Notes: generated by a model from the sequence alone, not told the origin. A stretch of 64,000 nucleotides of DNA from Ideonella sp. MAG2 (GCA_004359425.1 PTEU01000001.1:376929-440928), one strand, 5' to 3'; positions 1 through 11,074 are shown, counted from the first letter of the stretch. Numbers and translations are program-made.

Positions 1-45
1 CCAGCCTCAGAAGGCCCTTGTGGCCATAAGGGGCGGAGAAGAACC

Positions 46-650
46 ATGAGTCTAAGCAATCGTCTCGGATTGCTGGGCCGCAAGGTGGGCATGATGCGCG
101 TGTTCACAGACGACGGCGACGCCGTTCCTGTGACCGTGCTGGATGTGTCCAACAACCGCGTGACCCAGGTCAAGACCGTAGAGACCGACGGCTACAGCGC
201 CATTCAAGTGGCGTTCGGTGCGCGCAAAGCTTCGCGCGTCACCAAGCCTGAAGCTGGCCACCTCGCGAAAGCGGGCGTTGAAGCCGGTGAAATCCTCAAA
301 GAATTCCGCGTCGCTGCAGAAGTGGCTGCTGAGTACAAGCCGGGTACGGCTGTGCCAGTGACTCTGTTTGCCGCTGGCGAAAAGGTGGACGTGCAGGGCA
401 CTTCCATCGGTAAGGGGTTCACGGGCACCATCAAGCGTCACAACTTCAGCTCGCAGCGCGCGTCGCACGGTAACAGCCGTTCGCACAACGTGCCGGGTTC
501 GATCTCGATGGCGCAAGATCCGGGCCGCGTGTTCCCGGGCAAGAAGATGTCGGGCCATCTGGGCGACGTGACCGTTACCACCCAGAATCTGGACATCGTT
601 CGCATTGACGAAGCCCGCCAGTTGCTGCTGGTGCGTGGCGCCGTGCCGGG
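46..650 (+). CDS. rplC: 50S ribosomal protein L3, 3' end missing (fused out of frame to rplD fragment)
   Basis: L3 sequence [19 protein letters not shown]...[12 protein letters not shown], then abrupt change to unrelated residues; ORF track end 741 is read-through. Confidence 0.93.
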
Positions 651-974
651 AAGGTCAACAAGAAGATGTATCGCGCCGGTATGGCCACCATCCTCTCCCA
701 GTTGGCCCGTGACGGCCGTCTGGCTGTGGTGGATTCGCTGACTGTGGAAGCTCCGAAGACCAAGCTCTTGGCTTCGAAGTTCAAGGCCATGGGCCTGCAG
801 TCGGTGTTGGTGATCTCCGATGTCGTGGATGACAACCTGGCACTGGCTTCGCGCAATCTGCCTAACGTGCTCGTCGTTGAGCCGCGTTATGCCGATCCGC
901 TGTCGCTGGTCTTCTACAAGAAGGTGCTGGTGACCAAGGCGGCCATCGAGCAGCTCAAGGAGATGTACGCATGA
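651..974 (+). CDS. rplD: 50S ribosomal protein L4, C-terminal fragment only
   Basis: [30 protein letters not shown]...EQLKEMYA is the C-terminal half of L4; N-terminal half absent. Confidence 0.9.
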   Translation, partial: KVNKKMYRAGMATILSQLARDGRLAVVDSLTVEAPKTKLLASKFKAMGLQSVLVISDVVDDNLALASRNLPNVLVVEPRYADPLSLVFYKKVLVTKAAIEQLKEMYA

Positions 975-1282
975 GCGCCGCATTCAAAGAGGGCCGTTTG
1001 GCTCAAGTGCTGGTGGCACCGGTGATCTCCGAGAAAGCCACTCAAGTCGCTGAAAAGCAGAACCAAGTTCTGTTCAAGGTCTTGCGTGACGCGACCAAGC
1101 CCGAAATCAAGGCCGCTGTTGAACTGATGTTCAAGGTTGAGGTGGAGGCTGTGAACGTCGTGAACGTCAAGGGCAAGGTCAAGCGCTTCGGTCGCTCGAT
1201 CGGCCGTCGTGACCACGTCAAGAAGGCCTATGTCTCGCTGAAGGCGGGCCAGGAGCTGAACTTCTCCGGGGAGGCCGCGTAA
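971..1282 (+). CDS. rplW: 50S ribosomal protein L23
   Basis: L23 family sequence, S10 operon order. Confidence 0.96.
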   Translation: MSAAFKEGRLAQVLVAPVISEKATQVAEKQNQVLFKVLRDATKPEIKAAVELMFKVEVEAVNVVNVKGKVKRFGRSIGRRDHVKKAYVSLKAGQELNFSGEAA

Positions 1283-1284
1283 TC

Positions 1285-2109
1285 ATGGCTGTCGTCAAAG
1301 TCAAACCAACCTCGCCTGGCCGCCGTGCCGTGGTGAAGGTGGTGCACAAGCACCTGCACAAGGGCGCTCCGGAAGCTTCGCTGCTGGAACCCCAGAAGCA
1401 AAACTCTGGCCGTAACAACAACGGTCACATCACGATGCGTCACAAGGGTGGTGGTCACAAGCACCACTACCGCGTTGTCGACTTCAAGCGCAACAAGGAC
1501 GGCATTCCCGCGAAGGTTGAGCGTATCGAGTACGACCCCAACCGCACGGCTCACATCGCTCTGGTGTGCTATGCCGACGGCGAGCGTCGCTACATCATCG
1601 CTCCGCGTGGTCTGGAAGTCGGTGCAACCATCCTGAGCGGCTCGGAAGCGCCGATCAAGGCTGGCAACACCCTGCCGATCCGCAACATCCCCGTCGGCTC
1701 GACCATCCACTGCGTGGAAATGATGCCTGGCAAGGGTGCGCAGATCGCTCGCTCCGCTGGTACCGCTGTGACCCTGATGGCGCGTGAAGGCACCTACTCG
1801 CAGATCCGTCTGCGTTCGGGTGAAGTGCGCAAGATCCACATCGATTGCCGCGCCACCATTGGTGAAGTGAGCAACGAAGAGCACAACCTGCGTCAGTACG
1901 GCAAGGCCGGCGCCATCCGCTGGAAGGGCATCCGCCCGACCGTGCGTGGTACCGCCATGAACCCGGTCGACCACCCGCACGGTGGTGGCGAGGGTCGTAC
2001 CGGCGAAGGCCAGGCTCCAGTGTCGCCGTGGAACACCCTGACCAAGGGCTACCGCACTCGCAACAACAAGCGCACGCAGACGTTCATCGTTTCGCGTCGC
2101 AAGAAGTAA
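1285..2109 (+). CDS. rplB: 50S ribosomal protein L2
   Basis: [14 protein letters not shown]...[16 protein letters not shown] motif. Confidence 0.98.
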   Translation: MAVVKVKPTSPGRRAVVKVVHKHLHKGAPEASLLEPQKQNSGRNNNGHITMRHKGGGHKHHYRVVDFKRNKDGIPAKVERIEYDPNRTAHIALVCYADGERRYIIAPRGLEVGATILSGSEAPIKAGNTLPIRNIPVGSTIHCVEMMPGKGAQIARSAGTAVTLMAREGTYSQIRLRSGEVRKIHIDCRATIGEVSNEEHNLRQYGKAGAIRWKGIRPTVRGTAMNPVDHPHGGGEGRTGEGQAPVSPWNTLTKGYRTRNNKRTQTFIVSRRKK

Positions 2110-2119
2110 GGGCTGGACC

Positions 2120-2395
2120 ATGGCACGTTCACTCAAGAAGGGTCCCTTTGTGGACCACCACCTTCTGGCCAAGGCTGAAAAGGCCGTCGCCACGAAGGAC
2201 AAGAAGCCGATCAAGACCTGGTCGCGCCGCTCTACCATTCTTCCCGACTTCATCGGCCTGACCATTGCTGTGCACAACGGCAAGCAGCATGTGCCGGTGT
2301 ATGTGTCTGACCAGATGGTCGGCCACAAGCTCGGCGAGTTCGCACTGACCCGTACGTTCAAGGGTCACCCTGCGGACAAGAAGGCCAAGAAGTAA
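2120..2395 (+). CDS. rpsS: 30S ribosomal protein S19
   Basis: [15 protein letters not shown]. Confidence 0.98.
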   Translation: MARSLKKGPFVDHHLLAKAEKAVATKDKKPIKTWSRRSTILPDFIGLTIAVHNGKQHVPVYVSDQMVGHKLGEFALTRTFKGHPADKKAKK

Positions 2396-2407
2396 AAGGA
2401 CACGACG

Positions 2408-2737
2408 ATGGAAACCAAAGCAATCGTCCGTGGCGTTCGCCTCTCCGTGGATAAGGGCCGCCTCGTGGCAGACCTGATCCGTGGCAAGAAGGTTGACCAA
2501 GCCCTGAACATCCTGGCCTTCACCCAAAAGAAGGCCGCCGGCATCGTTAAGAAGGCGCTCGAGAGCGCCATCGCCAACGCCGAGCACAACGATGGCGCAG
2601 ACATCGATGACCTGAAGGTCACCTCGATCTACGTCGAGCAAGGCACCACGCTGAAGCGTTTCTCGGCCCGCGCAAAGGGCCGTGGTAACCGCATCAGCAA
2701 GGGTACCTGCCACATCTATGTGACCGTCGGGAACTGA
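2408..2737 (+). CDS. rplV: 50S ribosomal protein L22
   Basis: L22 sequence, operon position. Confidence 0.97.
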   Translation: METKAIVRGVRLSVDKGRLVADLIRGKKVDQALNILAFTQKKAAGIVKKALESAIANAEHNDGADIDDLKVTSIYVEQGTTLKRFSARAKGRGNRISKGTCHIYVTVGN

Positions 2738-2745
2738 GGAAGACC

Positions 2746-3603
2746 ATGGGACAAAAAATCCATCCAACCGGCTTCCGCCTGCCCGTCACCCGTGCATGGG
2801 CGTCGCGCTGGTATGCAAGCAACAAGAACTTCGCCGGCATGCTGGCCGAAGATCTTGATGTGCGCGAGTACCTCAAGGCCAAGCTGAAGAGCGCCGCTGT
2901 GTCGCGCATCCTGATCGAGCGTCCTGCCAAGAACGCCCGTATCACCATTTACTCGGCTCGTCCGGGCGTGGTGATCGGCAAGAAGGGCGAAGACATCGAA
3001 AACCTGAAGGCCGAACTGACCAAGCGTCTGGGCGTGCCGGTGGCCGTGAACATCGAAGAAGTGCGCAAGCCTGAAATCGATGCTCAGCTGATCGCCGACT
3101 CGATCACCCAGCAGCTGGAAAAGCGCATCATGTTCCGTCGCGCCATGAAGCGTGCGATGCAGAACGCCATGCGTTTGGGCGCTCAGGGCATCAAGATCAT
3201 GTCCGCTGGCCGTTTGAACGGCATCGAAATCGCTCGTACCGAGTGGTACCGCGAAGGCCGCGTGCCTCTTCACACCCTGAAGGCCGACATCGACTATGGC
3301 TTCTCTGAAGCCAAGACGACTTACGGCGTGATCGGCGTGAAGGTGTGGGTCTATCGTGGTGATCGCCTGGCCAATGGTGACGCTCCGGTGATCAACACGC
3401 CAGCAGGCGCTGAAGATGACCGTCGCCCACGTCGCAACGCCCGTCCGGGTGCCCCGGCTGGCCGTGGCCGTCCGGCTGGCGATCGTGGTGCTCCCCGTGC
3501 GGACAAGCCCGCTGAAGCCGGCGCAGCCGGTGCCGGCGCACCTGCAGCTGCCAAGCGTGTCCGCAAGGCCGCGCCTGCTGCCGGTGAAGGCAAAGGAGAA
3601 TAA
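2746..3603 (+). CDS. rpsC: 30S ribosomal protein S3 with Arg/Ala/Pro-rich C-terminal extension
   Basis: [12 protein letters not shown]...; C-terminal low-complexity tail after [11 protein letters not shown]. Confidence 0.97.
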   Translation: MGQKIHPTGFRLPVTRAWASRWYASNKNFAGMLAEDLDVREYLKAKLKSAAVSRILIERPAKNARITIYSARPGVVIGKKGEDIENLKAELTKRLGVPVAVNIEEVRKPEIDAQLIADSITQQLEKRIMFRRAMKRAMQNAMRLGAQGIKIMSAGRLNGIEIARTEWYREGRVPLHTLKADIDYGFSEAKTTYGVIGVKVWVYRGDRLANGDAPVINTPAGAEDDRRPRRNARPGAPAGRGRPAGDRGAPRADKPAEAGAAGAGAPAAAKRVRKAAPAAGEGKGE

Positions 3604-3605
3604 GC

Positions 3606-4022
3606 ATGCTGCAACCAGCACGTCGTAAATACCGCAAGGAACAAAAAGGCCGCAACACCGGCGTCGCTACCCGCGGCGCTCTGGTGTCCTTCGGTGACTT
3701 CGGTCTGAAGGCTACCGAACGCGGTCGCCTGACGGCTCGTCAAATCGAAGCGGCTCGTCGTGCCATTTCGCGCCATATCAAGCGCGGTGGCCGCATCTTC
3801 ATCCGCATCTTCCCGGATAAGCCGATCTCGCAAAAGCCTGCCGAAGTCCGTATGGGTAACGGTAAGGGCAACCCTGAGTACTACGTGGCTGAAATTCAGC
3901 CCGGTAAGGTGCTCTACGAGATCAATGGCGTTCCCGAGGCGCTCGCCCGTGAAGCGTTCACCCTGGCAGCCGCCAAGCTGCCGCTGCGGTGCACCTTCGT
4001 GGCTCGCCAGCTCGGCGCTTAA
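3606..4022 (+). CDS. rplP: 50S ribosomal protein L16
   Basis: [17 protein letters not shown]. Confidence 0.98.
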   Translation: MLQPARRKYRKEQKGRNTGVATRGALVSFGDFGLKATERGRLTARQIEAARRAISRHIKRGGRIFIRIFPDKPISQKPAEVRMGNGKGNPEYYVAEIQPGKVLYEINGVPEALAREAFTLAAAKLPLRCTFVARQLGA

Positions 4023-4049
4023 TCCGCGCAGACACAAGGAAAGCACATC

Positions 4050-4250
4050 ATGAAAGCATCTGAACTGCGAGCCAAGGACGTGGCCGCGCTGGAAAAGGAA
4101 GTCACCGACCTCCTGAAGGCGCACTTCGGCCTGCGCATGCAAAAGGGTACGCAGCAGCTCGGCAACACCGCGCTGTTGGGTAACACCCGCCGCGACATCG
4201 CTCGCGCCAAGACCATCCTGGCCGAGAAGAAGAGGGAGGCAGCGAAATGA
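4050..4250 (+). CDS. rpmC: 50S ribosomal protein L29
   Basis: L29 sequence, operon position. Confidence 0.95.
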   Translation: MKASELRAKDVAALEKEVTDLLKAHFGLRMQKGTQQLGNTALLGNTRRDIARAKTILAEKKREAAK

Positions 4251-4522
4251 CGCAAGCCCAAGAAACCACGACCAACACTCGGACGCTGGTCGGCCGCGTG
4301 GTCAGCGACAAGCGCTCCAAGACGGTCACCGTCTTGGTCGAGCGTCGCGTCAAGCACGAGCTCTACGGCAAGATCGTGGCCCGCTCGCGCAAGTACCATG
4401 CGCACGACGAAAAGGGCGAATACCACCTGGGTGACACCGTGGAAATCGCTGAGTCGCGCCCCATCTCCAAGACCAAGAACTGGGTCGTGACCCGCTTGGT
4501 TGAGAAGGCCAACTTGGTCTAA
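4247..4522 (+). CDS. rpsQ: 30S ribosomal protein S17
   Basis: [30 protein letters not shown]. Confidence 0.96.
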   Translation: MTQAQETTTNTRTLVGRVVSDKRSKTVTVLVERRVKHELYGKIVARSRKYHAHDEKGEYHLGDTVEIAESRPISKTKNWVVTRLVEKANLV

Positions 4523-4659
4523 AGCGGCAACCCTGCTTCGCACTGAGGTCTTTTGGGGCCGATGTGCAGAGCAAGGGTGTGGCAGCGATACTCGCAGCCC
4601 ACCGGTTCGGACCATGCCTCTGGTTGATGTCTAGCTAATGTCTAGCGCAGCACCAGAGC

Positions 4660-4686
4660 AGCCCGCCCCTCGGCGGGCTTTTTCAT
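4660..4686 (+). terminator. Rho-independent terminator/attenuator between rpsQ and peroxiredoxin gene
   Basis: AGCCCGCC-CCTC-GGCGGGCT followed by TTTTTC. Confidence 0.85.
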
Positions 4687-4702
4687 TTCAGGAGACCCAA
4701 TC

Positions 4703-5212
4703 ATGTTGAAAGTCGGCGACAAGCTTCCCGCAGGTTCCTTGCAAGAGTTCATCGAAGTCGAGGGCGAAGGCTGTAGCCTGGGGCCCAATAGTTTCGACAT
4801 CGAGACTGCTACCCGTGGCAAGACCGTGGCGATCTTCGCGCTGCCAGGTGCCTACACGCCCACCTGCTCTGCACAGCATGTGCCTGGCTATGTGGCACAA
4901 GCCGATGCGCTGCGCGCGGCAGGCGTCGACGAGGTGTGGTGTGTGTCGGTCAACGACGCCTTTGTGATGGGTGCTTGGGGCCGCGACCAAAAGACGGCCG
5001 GCAAAGTCCGCATGATGGCGGATGGCTCCGCAGCCTTTACTCAGGCCACAGGCTTAACGCTCGATCTGACCGCACGTGGCATGGGCGTGCGCTCGCAGCG
5101 CTACTCGATGCTGGTGGTGGATGGCGTGGTCAAGACGCTGAACATCGAAGCCCCCGGCAAGTTCGAAGTCAGTGATGCGGCCACCATGCTGTCGCAAGCG
5201 CAGGCTCGTTGA
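4703..5212 (+). CDS. Peroxiredoxin (Prx5/redoxin type)
   Basis: LPGAYTPTCSAQHVPGY active-site motif (PxxxTPxC). Confidence 0.92.
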   Translation: MLKVGDKLPAGSLQEFIEVEGEGCSLGPNSFDIETATRGKTVAIFALPGAYTPTCSAQHVPGYVAQADALRAAGVDEVWCVSVNDAFVMGAWGRDQKTAGKVRMMADGSAAFTQATGLTLDLTARGMGVRSQRYSMLVVDGVVKTLNIEAPGKFEVSDAATMLSQAQAR

Positions 5213-5242
5213 GCCTCGCAGAAGAAAATGCTGCAAAAGGTG

Positions 5243-5272
5243 TTGACATAGCGTTGGCACCTCACGCATAAT
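5243..5272 (+). promoter_or_regulatory. Sigma70-type promoter for rplN and downstream spc genes
   Basis: TTGACA (5243-5248), 18-nt spacer, CATAAT (5267-5272). Confidence 0.75.
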
Positions 5273-5480
5273 CGAGAGCTTCGCTGGTGAAGCGTGCTCT
5301 TCAGTCTTTCCGAATTTGCCCAAAAGCATCTCGGAGGGGTTTGAAAGTACCGCTCACTGGTTTCAGCCCAAGCGGCTGGGTTGGTCTCGCAAGAGGCTGC
5401 CTCAGCAAGACGGGCCCAATACTGACCGCTTATGTGCAGCCATTGTGGCTGTTCGCTGCGGGCCAAGTTGGGGATAAGAC

Positions 5481-5849
5481 ATGATCCAAATGCAATCGCG
5501 ACTCGACGTCGCGGACAACACTGGCGCGAAGTCTGTCATGTGCATCAAGGTGCTGGGCGGCTCGAAGCGTCGCTACGCCGGCATCGGTGACGTGATCAAG
5601 GTCAGCATCAAAGAAGCTGCGCCGCGCGGTCGCGTCAAGAAGGGCGAGATCTACAACGCTGTGGTCGTTCGCACGGCCAAGGGCGTTCGTCGTCAAGACG
5701 GCTCGCTCGTCAAGTTTGATGGCAACGCTGCAGTGCTGCTGAACGCAAAGCTCGAGCCCATCGGCACACGTATCTTTGGCCCGGTGACGCGTGAACTGCG
5801 TTCCGAGCGCTTCATGAAGATCGTGTCGCTGGCGCCTGAGGTGCTTTGA
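5481..5849 (+). CDS. rplN: 50S ribosomal protein L14
   Basis: [28 protein letters not shown]. Confidence 0.98.
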   Translation: MIQMQSRLDVADNTGAKSVMCIKVLGGSKRRYAGIGDVIKVSIKEAAPRGRVKKGEIYNAVVVRTAKGVRRQDGSLVKFDGNAAVLLNAKLEPIGTRIFGPVTRELRSERFMKIVSLAPEVL

Positions 5850-5876
5850 TCGTCCGCCACGAGTAAAGGAAACGCG

Positions 5877-6194
5877 ATGAACAAGATTCGCAAGGGCGAC
5901 CAAGTTGTCGTCCTGACTGGCCGAGACAAAGGCAAGCGCGGCACGGTGTCGCTGCGCGTTGATGCGGACCACGTGGTGGTCGATGGCATCAATATGGTCA
6001 AAAAGCACGTTAAGCCCAACCCGATGAAGGGCACGACTGGCGGCGTGATCGACAAGACCATGCCAATCCACCAGTCCAATGTGGCCATCTGGAACGCAGC
6101 AGCTGGCAAGGCTGACCGCGTGGGCATCAAGACGCTGGCCGATGGCAAGCGTGTCCGCGTGTTCAAGTCCAGCGGCGAAGAAATCAAGGCCTGA
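5877..6194 (+). CDS. rplX: 50S ribosomal protein L24
   Basis: [22 protein letters not shown]. Confidence 0.98.
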   Translation: MNKIRKGDQVVVLTGRDKGKRGTVSLRVDADHVVVDGINMVKKHVKPNPMKGTTGGVIDKTMPIHQSNVAIWNAAAGKADRVGIKTLADGKRVRVFKSSGEEIKA

Positions 6195-6205
6195 GGAGTG
6201 CTGGC

Positions 6206-6772
6206 ATGAGTCAAAAGCAACAAGCCGCGATCGTGGCCCGTCTGCAGGCCTACTATCAAGAGAAGGTCGTCCCCGACATGGTCGCCAAGTTTGGCTACAA
6301 GTCGGTGATGGAAGTTCCTCGCCTGACCAAGATCACCTTGAACATGGGCGTCAGCGAAGCTGTCGCCGACAAGAAGGTCATGGATCACGCTGTGGGCGAC
6401 CTGACCAAGATCGCAGGCCAAAAGCCTGTGGTGACCAAGTCCCGTAAGGCTATCGCTGGTTTCAAGATCCGCGACGGTGTGCCTATCGGTTGCATGGTCA
6501 CGCTGCGTGGCGCGCGCATGTTTGAATTCCTGGACCGTTTCGTCACCGTGGCTCTGCCCCGCGTGCGTGACTTCCGTGGTATCTCTGGTCGCTCTTTCGA
6601 CGGCCGTGGTAACTACAACATCGGCGTCAAGGAACAGATCATTTTCCCGGAAATCGAGTACGACAAGATCGACGCGATCCGTGGCATGAACATTTCCTTC
6701 ACGACCACTGCGAAGACCGACGACGAGTGCAAGGCACTGCTCGCCGCGTTCCGCTTCCCGTTCAAGAACTGA
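6206..6772 (+). CDS. rplE: 50S ribosomal protein L5
   Basis: L5 sequence, operon position. Confidence 0.98.
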   Translation: MSQKQQAAIVARLQAYYQEKVVPDMVAKFGYKSVMEVPRLTKITLNMGVSEAVADKKVMDHAVGDLTKIAGQKPVVTKSRKAIAGFKIRDGVPIGCMVTLRGARMFEFLDRFVTVALPRVRDFRGISGRSFDGRGNYNIGVKEQIIFPEIEYDKIDAIRGMNISFTTTAKTDDECKALLAAFRFPFKN

Positions 6773-6780
6773 GGTGACCT

Positions 6781-7086
6781 GTGGCAAAACTCTCCCTCAA
6801 GCAGCGTGAAGACAAGCGTGAAAAGCTGGTCGCCAAGTACGCAAAAAAGTACGCCGAGCTGAAGGCCATCATTGACAACGCCAAGAAGTCTGACGACGAG
6901 CGTTATGCCGCTCGCCTGGAACTTCAAAAGCTGCCGCGCAATGCAAACCCGACACGTCTGCGCAATCGTTGCGCCCTGACGGGTCGTCCCCGCGGCACGT
7001 TCCGCACCTTCGGCCTGGCCCGTAGCAAGATCCGCGATCTCGCCTTCAAGGGTGACATCCCTGGCGTGATCAAGGCCAGCTGGTAA
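6781..7086 (+). CDS. rpsN: 30S ribosomal protein S14
   Basis: [20 protein letters not shown]. Confidence 0.97.
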   Translation: MAKLSLKQREDKREKLVAKYAKKYAELKAIIDNAKKSDDERYAARLELQKLPRNANPTRLRNRCALTGRPRGTFRTFGLARSKIRDLAFKGDIPGVIKASW

Positions 7087-7108
7087 TCAAGGCGATAAGG
7101 AGAAAACT

Positions 7109-7273
7109 ATGAGCATGAGTGATCCTATCGCCGACATGCTGACCCGCATTCGCAATGCGCAGGCTGTTGAGAAGTCGTCGGTGACCATGCCGGCGTCCAA
7201 GATCAAGGCTGCGATTGCGCAGGTGCTGAAGGACGAAGGCTATATCGATGCTTTCGCCGTTCGCACCGAGGGT
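7109..7273 (+). CDS. rpsH: 30S ribosomal protein S8, N-terminal fragment only
   Basis: [25 protein letters not shown]...AFAVRTEG then out-of-frame switch. Confidence 0.92.
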
Positions 7274-7455
7274 ATGCTGGCATCACCGTGACCACGCCGA
7301 CGCAGACAGAAGTGCTGATCAAGGGTGCGGATCGTCAGGTGGTGGGTCAGTTGGCCGCTGAAGTGCGCGCCTTCCGTCCGCCCGAGCCTTACAAGGGCAA
7401 GGGTATCCGCTACGCCGACGAGCGTGTGGTCCTCAAAGAGACCAAGAAGAAGTAA
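7270..7455 (+). CDS. rplF: 50S ribosomal protein L6, C-terminal fragment only
   Basis: Frame from 7270: [59 protein letters not shown]6 C-terminus. Confidence 0.9.
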   Translation, partial: GYAGITVTTPTQTEVLIKGADRQVVGQLAAEVRAFRPPEPYKGKGIRYADERVVLKETKKK

Positions 7456-7466
7456 GGAGCGACACC

Positions 7467-7826
7467 ATGCTGACAAAGAAAGAACAGCGTCTGCGTCGTG
7501 CGCGTCAAACGCGTGCTCGTATCGCGATTCAAGGCGTCGCCCGCCTGACTGTCTTCCGCTCGAACACCCACATCTACGCCAGCGTCATTTCTGGCGATGG
7601 CGCTGTGGTGGTGGCTTCGGCCTCGACGGCAGAGAAAGAACTGCGCGACCAATTGGGTGGCAATGGCGGCAACGCTGCTGCAGCCGCCTTGGTGGGCAAG
7701 CGTATCGCCGAAAAGGCCAAGGCTGCTGGCGTCGAGAAGGTTGCCTTCGACCGCGCTGGTTTCGCCTACCACGGTCGTGTCAAGGCACTGGCAGAAGCTG
7801 CTCGCGAAGCAGGTCTCCAGTTCTAA
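7467..7826 (+). CDS. rplR: 50S ribosomal protein L18
   Basis: L18 sequence, operon position. Confidence 0.97.
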   Translation: MLTKKEQRLRRARQTRARIAIQGVARLTVFRSNTHIYASVISGDGAVVVASASTAEKELRDQLGGNGGNAAAAALVGKRIAEKAKAAGVEKVAFDRAGFAYHGRVKALAEAAREAGLQF

Positions 7827-7850
7827 GCGGCCGGATAAGGAATACTGAAA

Positions 7851-8369
7851 ATGGCAAAGTTCACTCCCCGCGCCCAGGCTGAAGGCAATGACGACGGCCT
7901 GAAGGAAAAGATGATCGCGGTTAACCGCGTCACCAAGGTTGTTAAGGGTGGTCGTACCCTCAGCTTCGCAGCGTTGACCGTGGTCGGCGACGGCGATGGC
8001 CGTGTTGGTATGGGCAAGGGTAAGGCCAAGGAAGTGCCGGTGTCGGTGCAGAAGGCCATGGAATCCGCTCGTCGCGGCCTGTTCAAGGTCAGCCTGAAGA
8101 GCGGCACCATTCACCACCGCGTGGAAGGTCAGCACGGCGCAGCTCGCGTCCTGATGATGCCCGCACCGGCTGGTACCGGCATCATTGCTGGCGGCCCGAT
8201 GCGCGCTGTCTTCGAAGTGCTGGGCATCACCGACATCGTGGCCAAGAGCCATGGCTCCTCCAACGCCTACAACATGGTTCGTGCCACGTTGGACGCTTTG
8301 AAGAACCTGTCGACCCCCGCCGAAGTCGCCGCCAAGCGCGGCAAGACAGTTGAAGACATCTTCAACTGA
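7851..8369 (+). CDS. rpsE: 30S ribosomal protein S5
   Basis: S5 sequence, operon position. Confidence 0.97.
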   Translation: MAKFTPRAQAEGNDDGLKEKMIAVNRVTKVVKGGRTLSFAALTVVGDGDGRVGMGKGKAKEVPVSVQKAMESARRGLFKVSLKSGTIHHRVEGQHGAARVLMMPAPAGTGIIAGGPMRAVFEVLGITDIVAKSHGSSNAYNMVRATLDALKNLSTPAEVAAKRGKTVEDIFN

Positions 8370-8392
8370 TCCGCGCTCAAGGAGAAGACCAA

Positions 8393-8578
8393 ATGACTGA
8401 AGCCAAAAAGACCTTGACGGTCAAGCTGGTGAAGAGCCCGATCGGCTGCAAGACGTCGCACCGCGACACCGTGCGTGGCCTGGGCCTGCGTCGCCTCAAC
8501 AGCCAGCGCGTGTTGGAAGACACGCCTTCTGTGCGCGGCATGATCAACAAGGTGGCTTACCTGGTTCAGGTGCTGTAA
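8393..8578 (+). CDS. rpmD: 50S ribosomal protein L30
   Basis: L30 sequence, operon position. Confidence 0.96.
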   Translation: MTEAKKTLTVKLVKSPIGCKTSHRDTVRGLGLRRLNSQRVLEDTPSVRGMINKVAYLVQVL

Positions 8579-8603
8579 GTCGGCACGAACGAGGAGAAAC
8601 AAC

Positions 8604-9035
8604 ATGCAACTCAATACTGTCAAGCCCGCTGAAGGCTCCAAGAAGGCTGCGCGTCGCGTTGGTCGTGGCATTGGCTCCGGCCTGGGCAAGACCGCTGGTC
8701 GTGGCCACAAGGGTCAAAAGTCGCGTGCTGGTGGCTACCACAAGGTGGGTTTCGAAGGCGGTCAAATGCCGCTGCAGCGTCGTCTGCCCAAGCGTGGCTT
8801 CAAGTCTGCTTTGCTGAAGTACAACGCTGAGTTGACTCTGTCGGAATTGCAAGCCTTTGGCGCTGACGAAATCGACTTGCTGGCACTCAAGGCCGCTGGC
8901 CTGGTTCCGCAAATCGCTCGCAACGTCAAGGTGATCAAGTCCGGCGAGCTGACCAAGAAGGTCGTGCTCAAGGGCATTGGTGCCACCGCAGGTGCCAAGG
9001 CTGTGATCGAGGCCGCTGGCGGCCAAATCGCTTAA
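8604..9035 (+). CDS. rplO: 50S ribosomal protein L15
   Basis: [41 protein letters not shown]. Confidence 0.98.
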   Translation: MQLNTVKPAEGSKKAARRVGRGIGSGLGKTAGRGHKGQKSRAGGYHKVGFEGGQMPLQRRLPKRGFKSALLKYNAELTLSELQAFGADEIDLLALKAAGLVPQIARNVKVIKSGELTKKVVLKGIGATAGAKAVIEAAGGQIA

Positions 9036-9065
9036 GACTGGCGATTGATTAGGACCTGACCACTC

Positions 9066-10376
9066 GTGGCAAGCTCTCAAACTCAGTTGGCCAAAAACGG
9101 CAAGTTCGGCGACCTCCGTCGTCGGCTTGTGTTTCTGCTGTTGGCGCTGGTGGTGTATCGGCTAGGGGCGCATATCCCTGTGCCGGGCATCAACCCTGCC
9201 AAGCTGCAAGAGCTGTTCACCGGCCAACAGGGCGGCATCCTGAACCTGTTCAACATGTTCTCGGGTGGCGCACTCTCTCGTTTCACCGTGTTTGCATTGG
9301 GGATCATGCCGTACATTTCGGCGTCGATCATCATGCAGTTGATGGGGCATGTGGTCCCAGCACTGGAAGCGCTGAAGAAAGAGGGAGAGGCGGGTCGCCG
9401 CAAAATCACTCAGTACACGCGTTACGGCACGTTGGTGCTGGCGATCTTTCAATCGTTGGGCATCGCGCTGGCCTTGGAAGGCAGTGCGGGTTTGGTGATT
9501 GCGCCGGGCTTTGGCTTTCGCATGACTGCCGTGGTGAGCTTGGTCGCGGGCACCATGTTCTTGATGTGGTTGGGTGAGCAGATTACCGAGCGCGGGCTGG
9601 GCAACGGCATCTCCATCCTTATTTTTGCGGGTATCGCCGCGGGCTTGCCCGGCGCGATTGGTGGCCTGTTCGAGCTGGTTCGTACCGGAGCCATGAGCAT
9701 TCCGGCTTGCCTGTTGATCATTGCCTTGGCTGTCGGTGTCACGTTCGCGGTGGTGTTTGTGGAGCGAGGTCAGCGCAAGATCTTGGTGAACTACGCCAAG
9801 CGGCAGGTTGGCAACAAGGTGTATGGTGGTCAGTCATCGCATCTGCCCTTGAAGCTGAATATGTCGGGCGTGATCCCACCGATCTTTGCGTCCTCCATCA
9901 TTCTCTTGCCGGCCACCATCGTAGGTTGGTTTGCCACCGGTGAAGGCATGCGTTGGTTGAAGGACATCTCGGCCGCTTTGTCACCAGGTCAGCCGATCTA
10001 CGTGTTGCTGTACGCTGCGATGATTGTGTTTTTCTGCTTCTTCTACACGGCGCTGGTGTTCAACAGCCGTGAGACCGCAGATAACCTGAAGAAGAGTGGC
10101 GCGTTCATCCCTGGCATTCGGCCCGGTGAGCAAACCGCCAAGCACATTGACAAAATCTTGGCCCGCTTGACGCTGGCGGGTGCGGTCTACATCACACTGG
10201 TGTGTCTGCTACCGGAGTTCTTGATTTTGAAGTACAACGTCCCGTTCTACTTTGGTGGCACATCCCTGCTGATCATCGTGGTCGTGACCATGGATTTTTG
10301 GGCTCAGGTCCAGTCTTATGTGATGAGTCAGCAGTACGAGTCACTGTTGAAGAAGGCGAATTTCAAGGCCAGCTGA
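9066..10376 (+). CDS. secY: Protein translocase subunit SecY
   Basis: Multi-TM SecY sequence; GTG start. Confidence 0.97.
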   Translation: MASSQTQLAKNGKFGDLRRRLVFLLLALVVYRLGAHIPVPGINPAKLQELFTGQQGGILNLFNMFSGGALSRFTVFALGIMPYISASIIMQLMGHVVPALEALKKEGEAGRRKITQYTRYGTLVLAIFQSLGIALALEGSAGLVIAPGFGFRMTAVVSLVAGTMFLMWLGEQITERGLGNGISILIFAGIAAGLPGAIGGLFELVRTGAMSIPACLLIIALAVGVTFAVVFVERGQRKILVNYAKRQVGNKVYGGQSSHLPLKLNMSGVIPPIFASSIILLPATIVGWFATGEGMRWLKDISAALSPGQPIYVLLYAAMIVFFCFFYTALVFNSRETADNLKKSGAFIPGIRPGEQTAKHIDKILARLTLAGAVYITLVCLLPEFLILKYNVPFYFGGTSLLIIVVVTMDFWAQVQSYVMSQQYESLLKKANFKAS

Positions 10377-10410
10377 CCGGTGTGGGTCAGCTGTGGAAAG
10401 AGTAGCCATG

Positions 10411-10519
10411 GCGTGAAATGACGGCATCCAGATTCTCGGGTCGGGTGATGGTCAAGTTAACGCCGTACGATTTAGGTCACACTCATACCGCGTTCTGCGC
10501 GAAGTGGGTGTTTGAGTAG
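10411..10519 (+). pseudogene. Remnant of translation initiation factor IF-1 gene (infA), 5'-deleted and frameshifted
   Basis: GRVMVKLTPYDLGHTHTAFCAKWVFE* aligns without gaps to the IF-1 C-terminus (xxVTVELTPYDLTRARITFRAK*); expected infA position between secY and rpmJ. Confidence 0.6.
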
Positions 10520-10534
10520 GTCAAGGAGAAGACC

Positions 10535-10648
10535 ATGAAAGTCGCAGCATCAGTCAAGAAGATGTGCCGCAATTGCAAAATCATCCGCCGCAATGGGGTG
10601 GTTCGGGTGATCTGCACCGACCCGCGCCACAAGCAGCGGCAAGGCTAA
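10535..10648 (+). CDS. rpmJ: 50S ribosomal protein L36
   Basis: ATG at 10535: [37 protein letters not shown]; not in supplied ORF track (too short). Confidence 0.96.
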   Translation: MKVAASVKKMCRNCKIIRRNGVVRVICTDPRHKQRQG

Positions 10649-10681
10649 GCGGCCTCGCTTGAGCGAATCGAAGGAAGCACA

Positions 10682-11047
10682 ATGGCACGTATTGCTGGTA
10701 TCAACGTTCCGCCGCAAAAGCACGCGGAAATCGGTCTGACTTATATCTACGGCATCGGCCGTACCACCGCGCAGAAGATCTGCACCGCGGCCGGTATCCC
10801 GTTTGCTAAGAAGGTCAAAGACCTGACTGACTCCGACCTGGAAAAGATCCGGGAAGAAGTCGGCAAGCTCACGATCGAAGGTGACCTGCGTCGCGAAACT
10901 TCGATCAACATCAAGCGCCTGATGGACTTGGGTTGCTATCGCGGCTTCCGTCATCGTCGCGGTTTGCCCATGCGTGGTCAGCGTACCCGCACCAATGCTC
11001 GTACCCGCAAGGGTCCGCGTAAGGGTGCTGCGGCGCTGAAGAAGTAA
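10682..11047 (+). CDS. rpsM: 30S ribosomal protein S13
   Basis: [26 protein letters not shown]. Confidence 0.98.
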   Translation: MARIAGINVPPQKHAEIGLTYIYGIGRTTAQKICTAAGIPFAKKVKDLTDSDLEKIREEVGKLTIEGDLRRETSINIKRLMDLGCYRGFRHRRGLPMRGQRTRTNARTRKGPRKGAAALKK

Positions 11048-11074
11048 GCCCACCCACTGACTGGTAGAAGATAA

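Noticed and set aside
1228-2361. 377-aa minus-strand ORF
   Set aside because: Antisense to rplB and rpsS; GC-driven open frame
4627-4646. Direct repeat ATGTCTAGC x2 upstream of the rpsQ terminator
   Set aside because: Only 9 bp and two copies; could be chance
5287-5484. Possible leader peptide before rplN
   Set aside because: Overlaps the rplN start, no good RBS and no family resemblance; more likely 5' UTR
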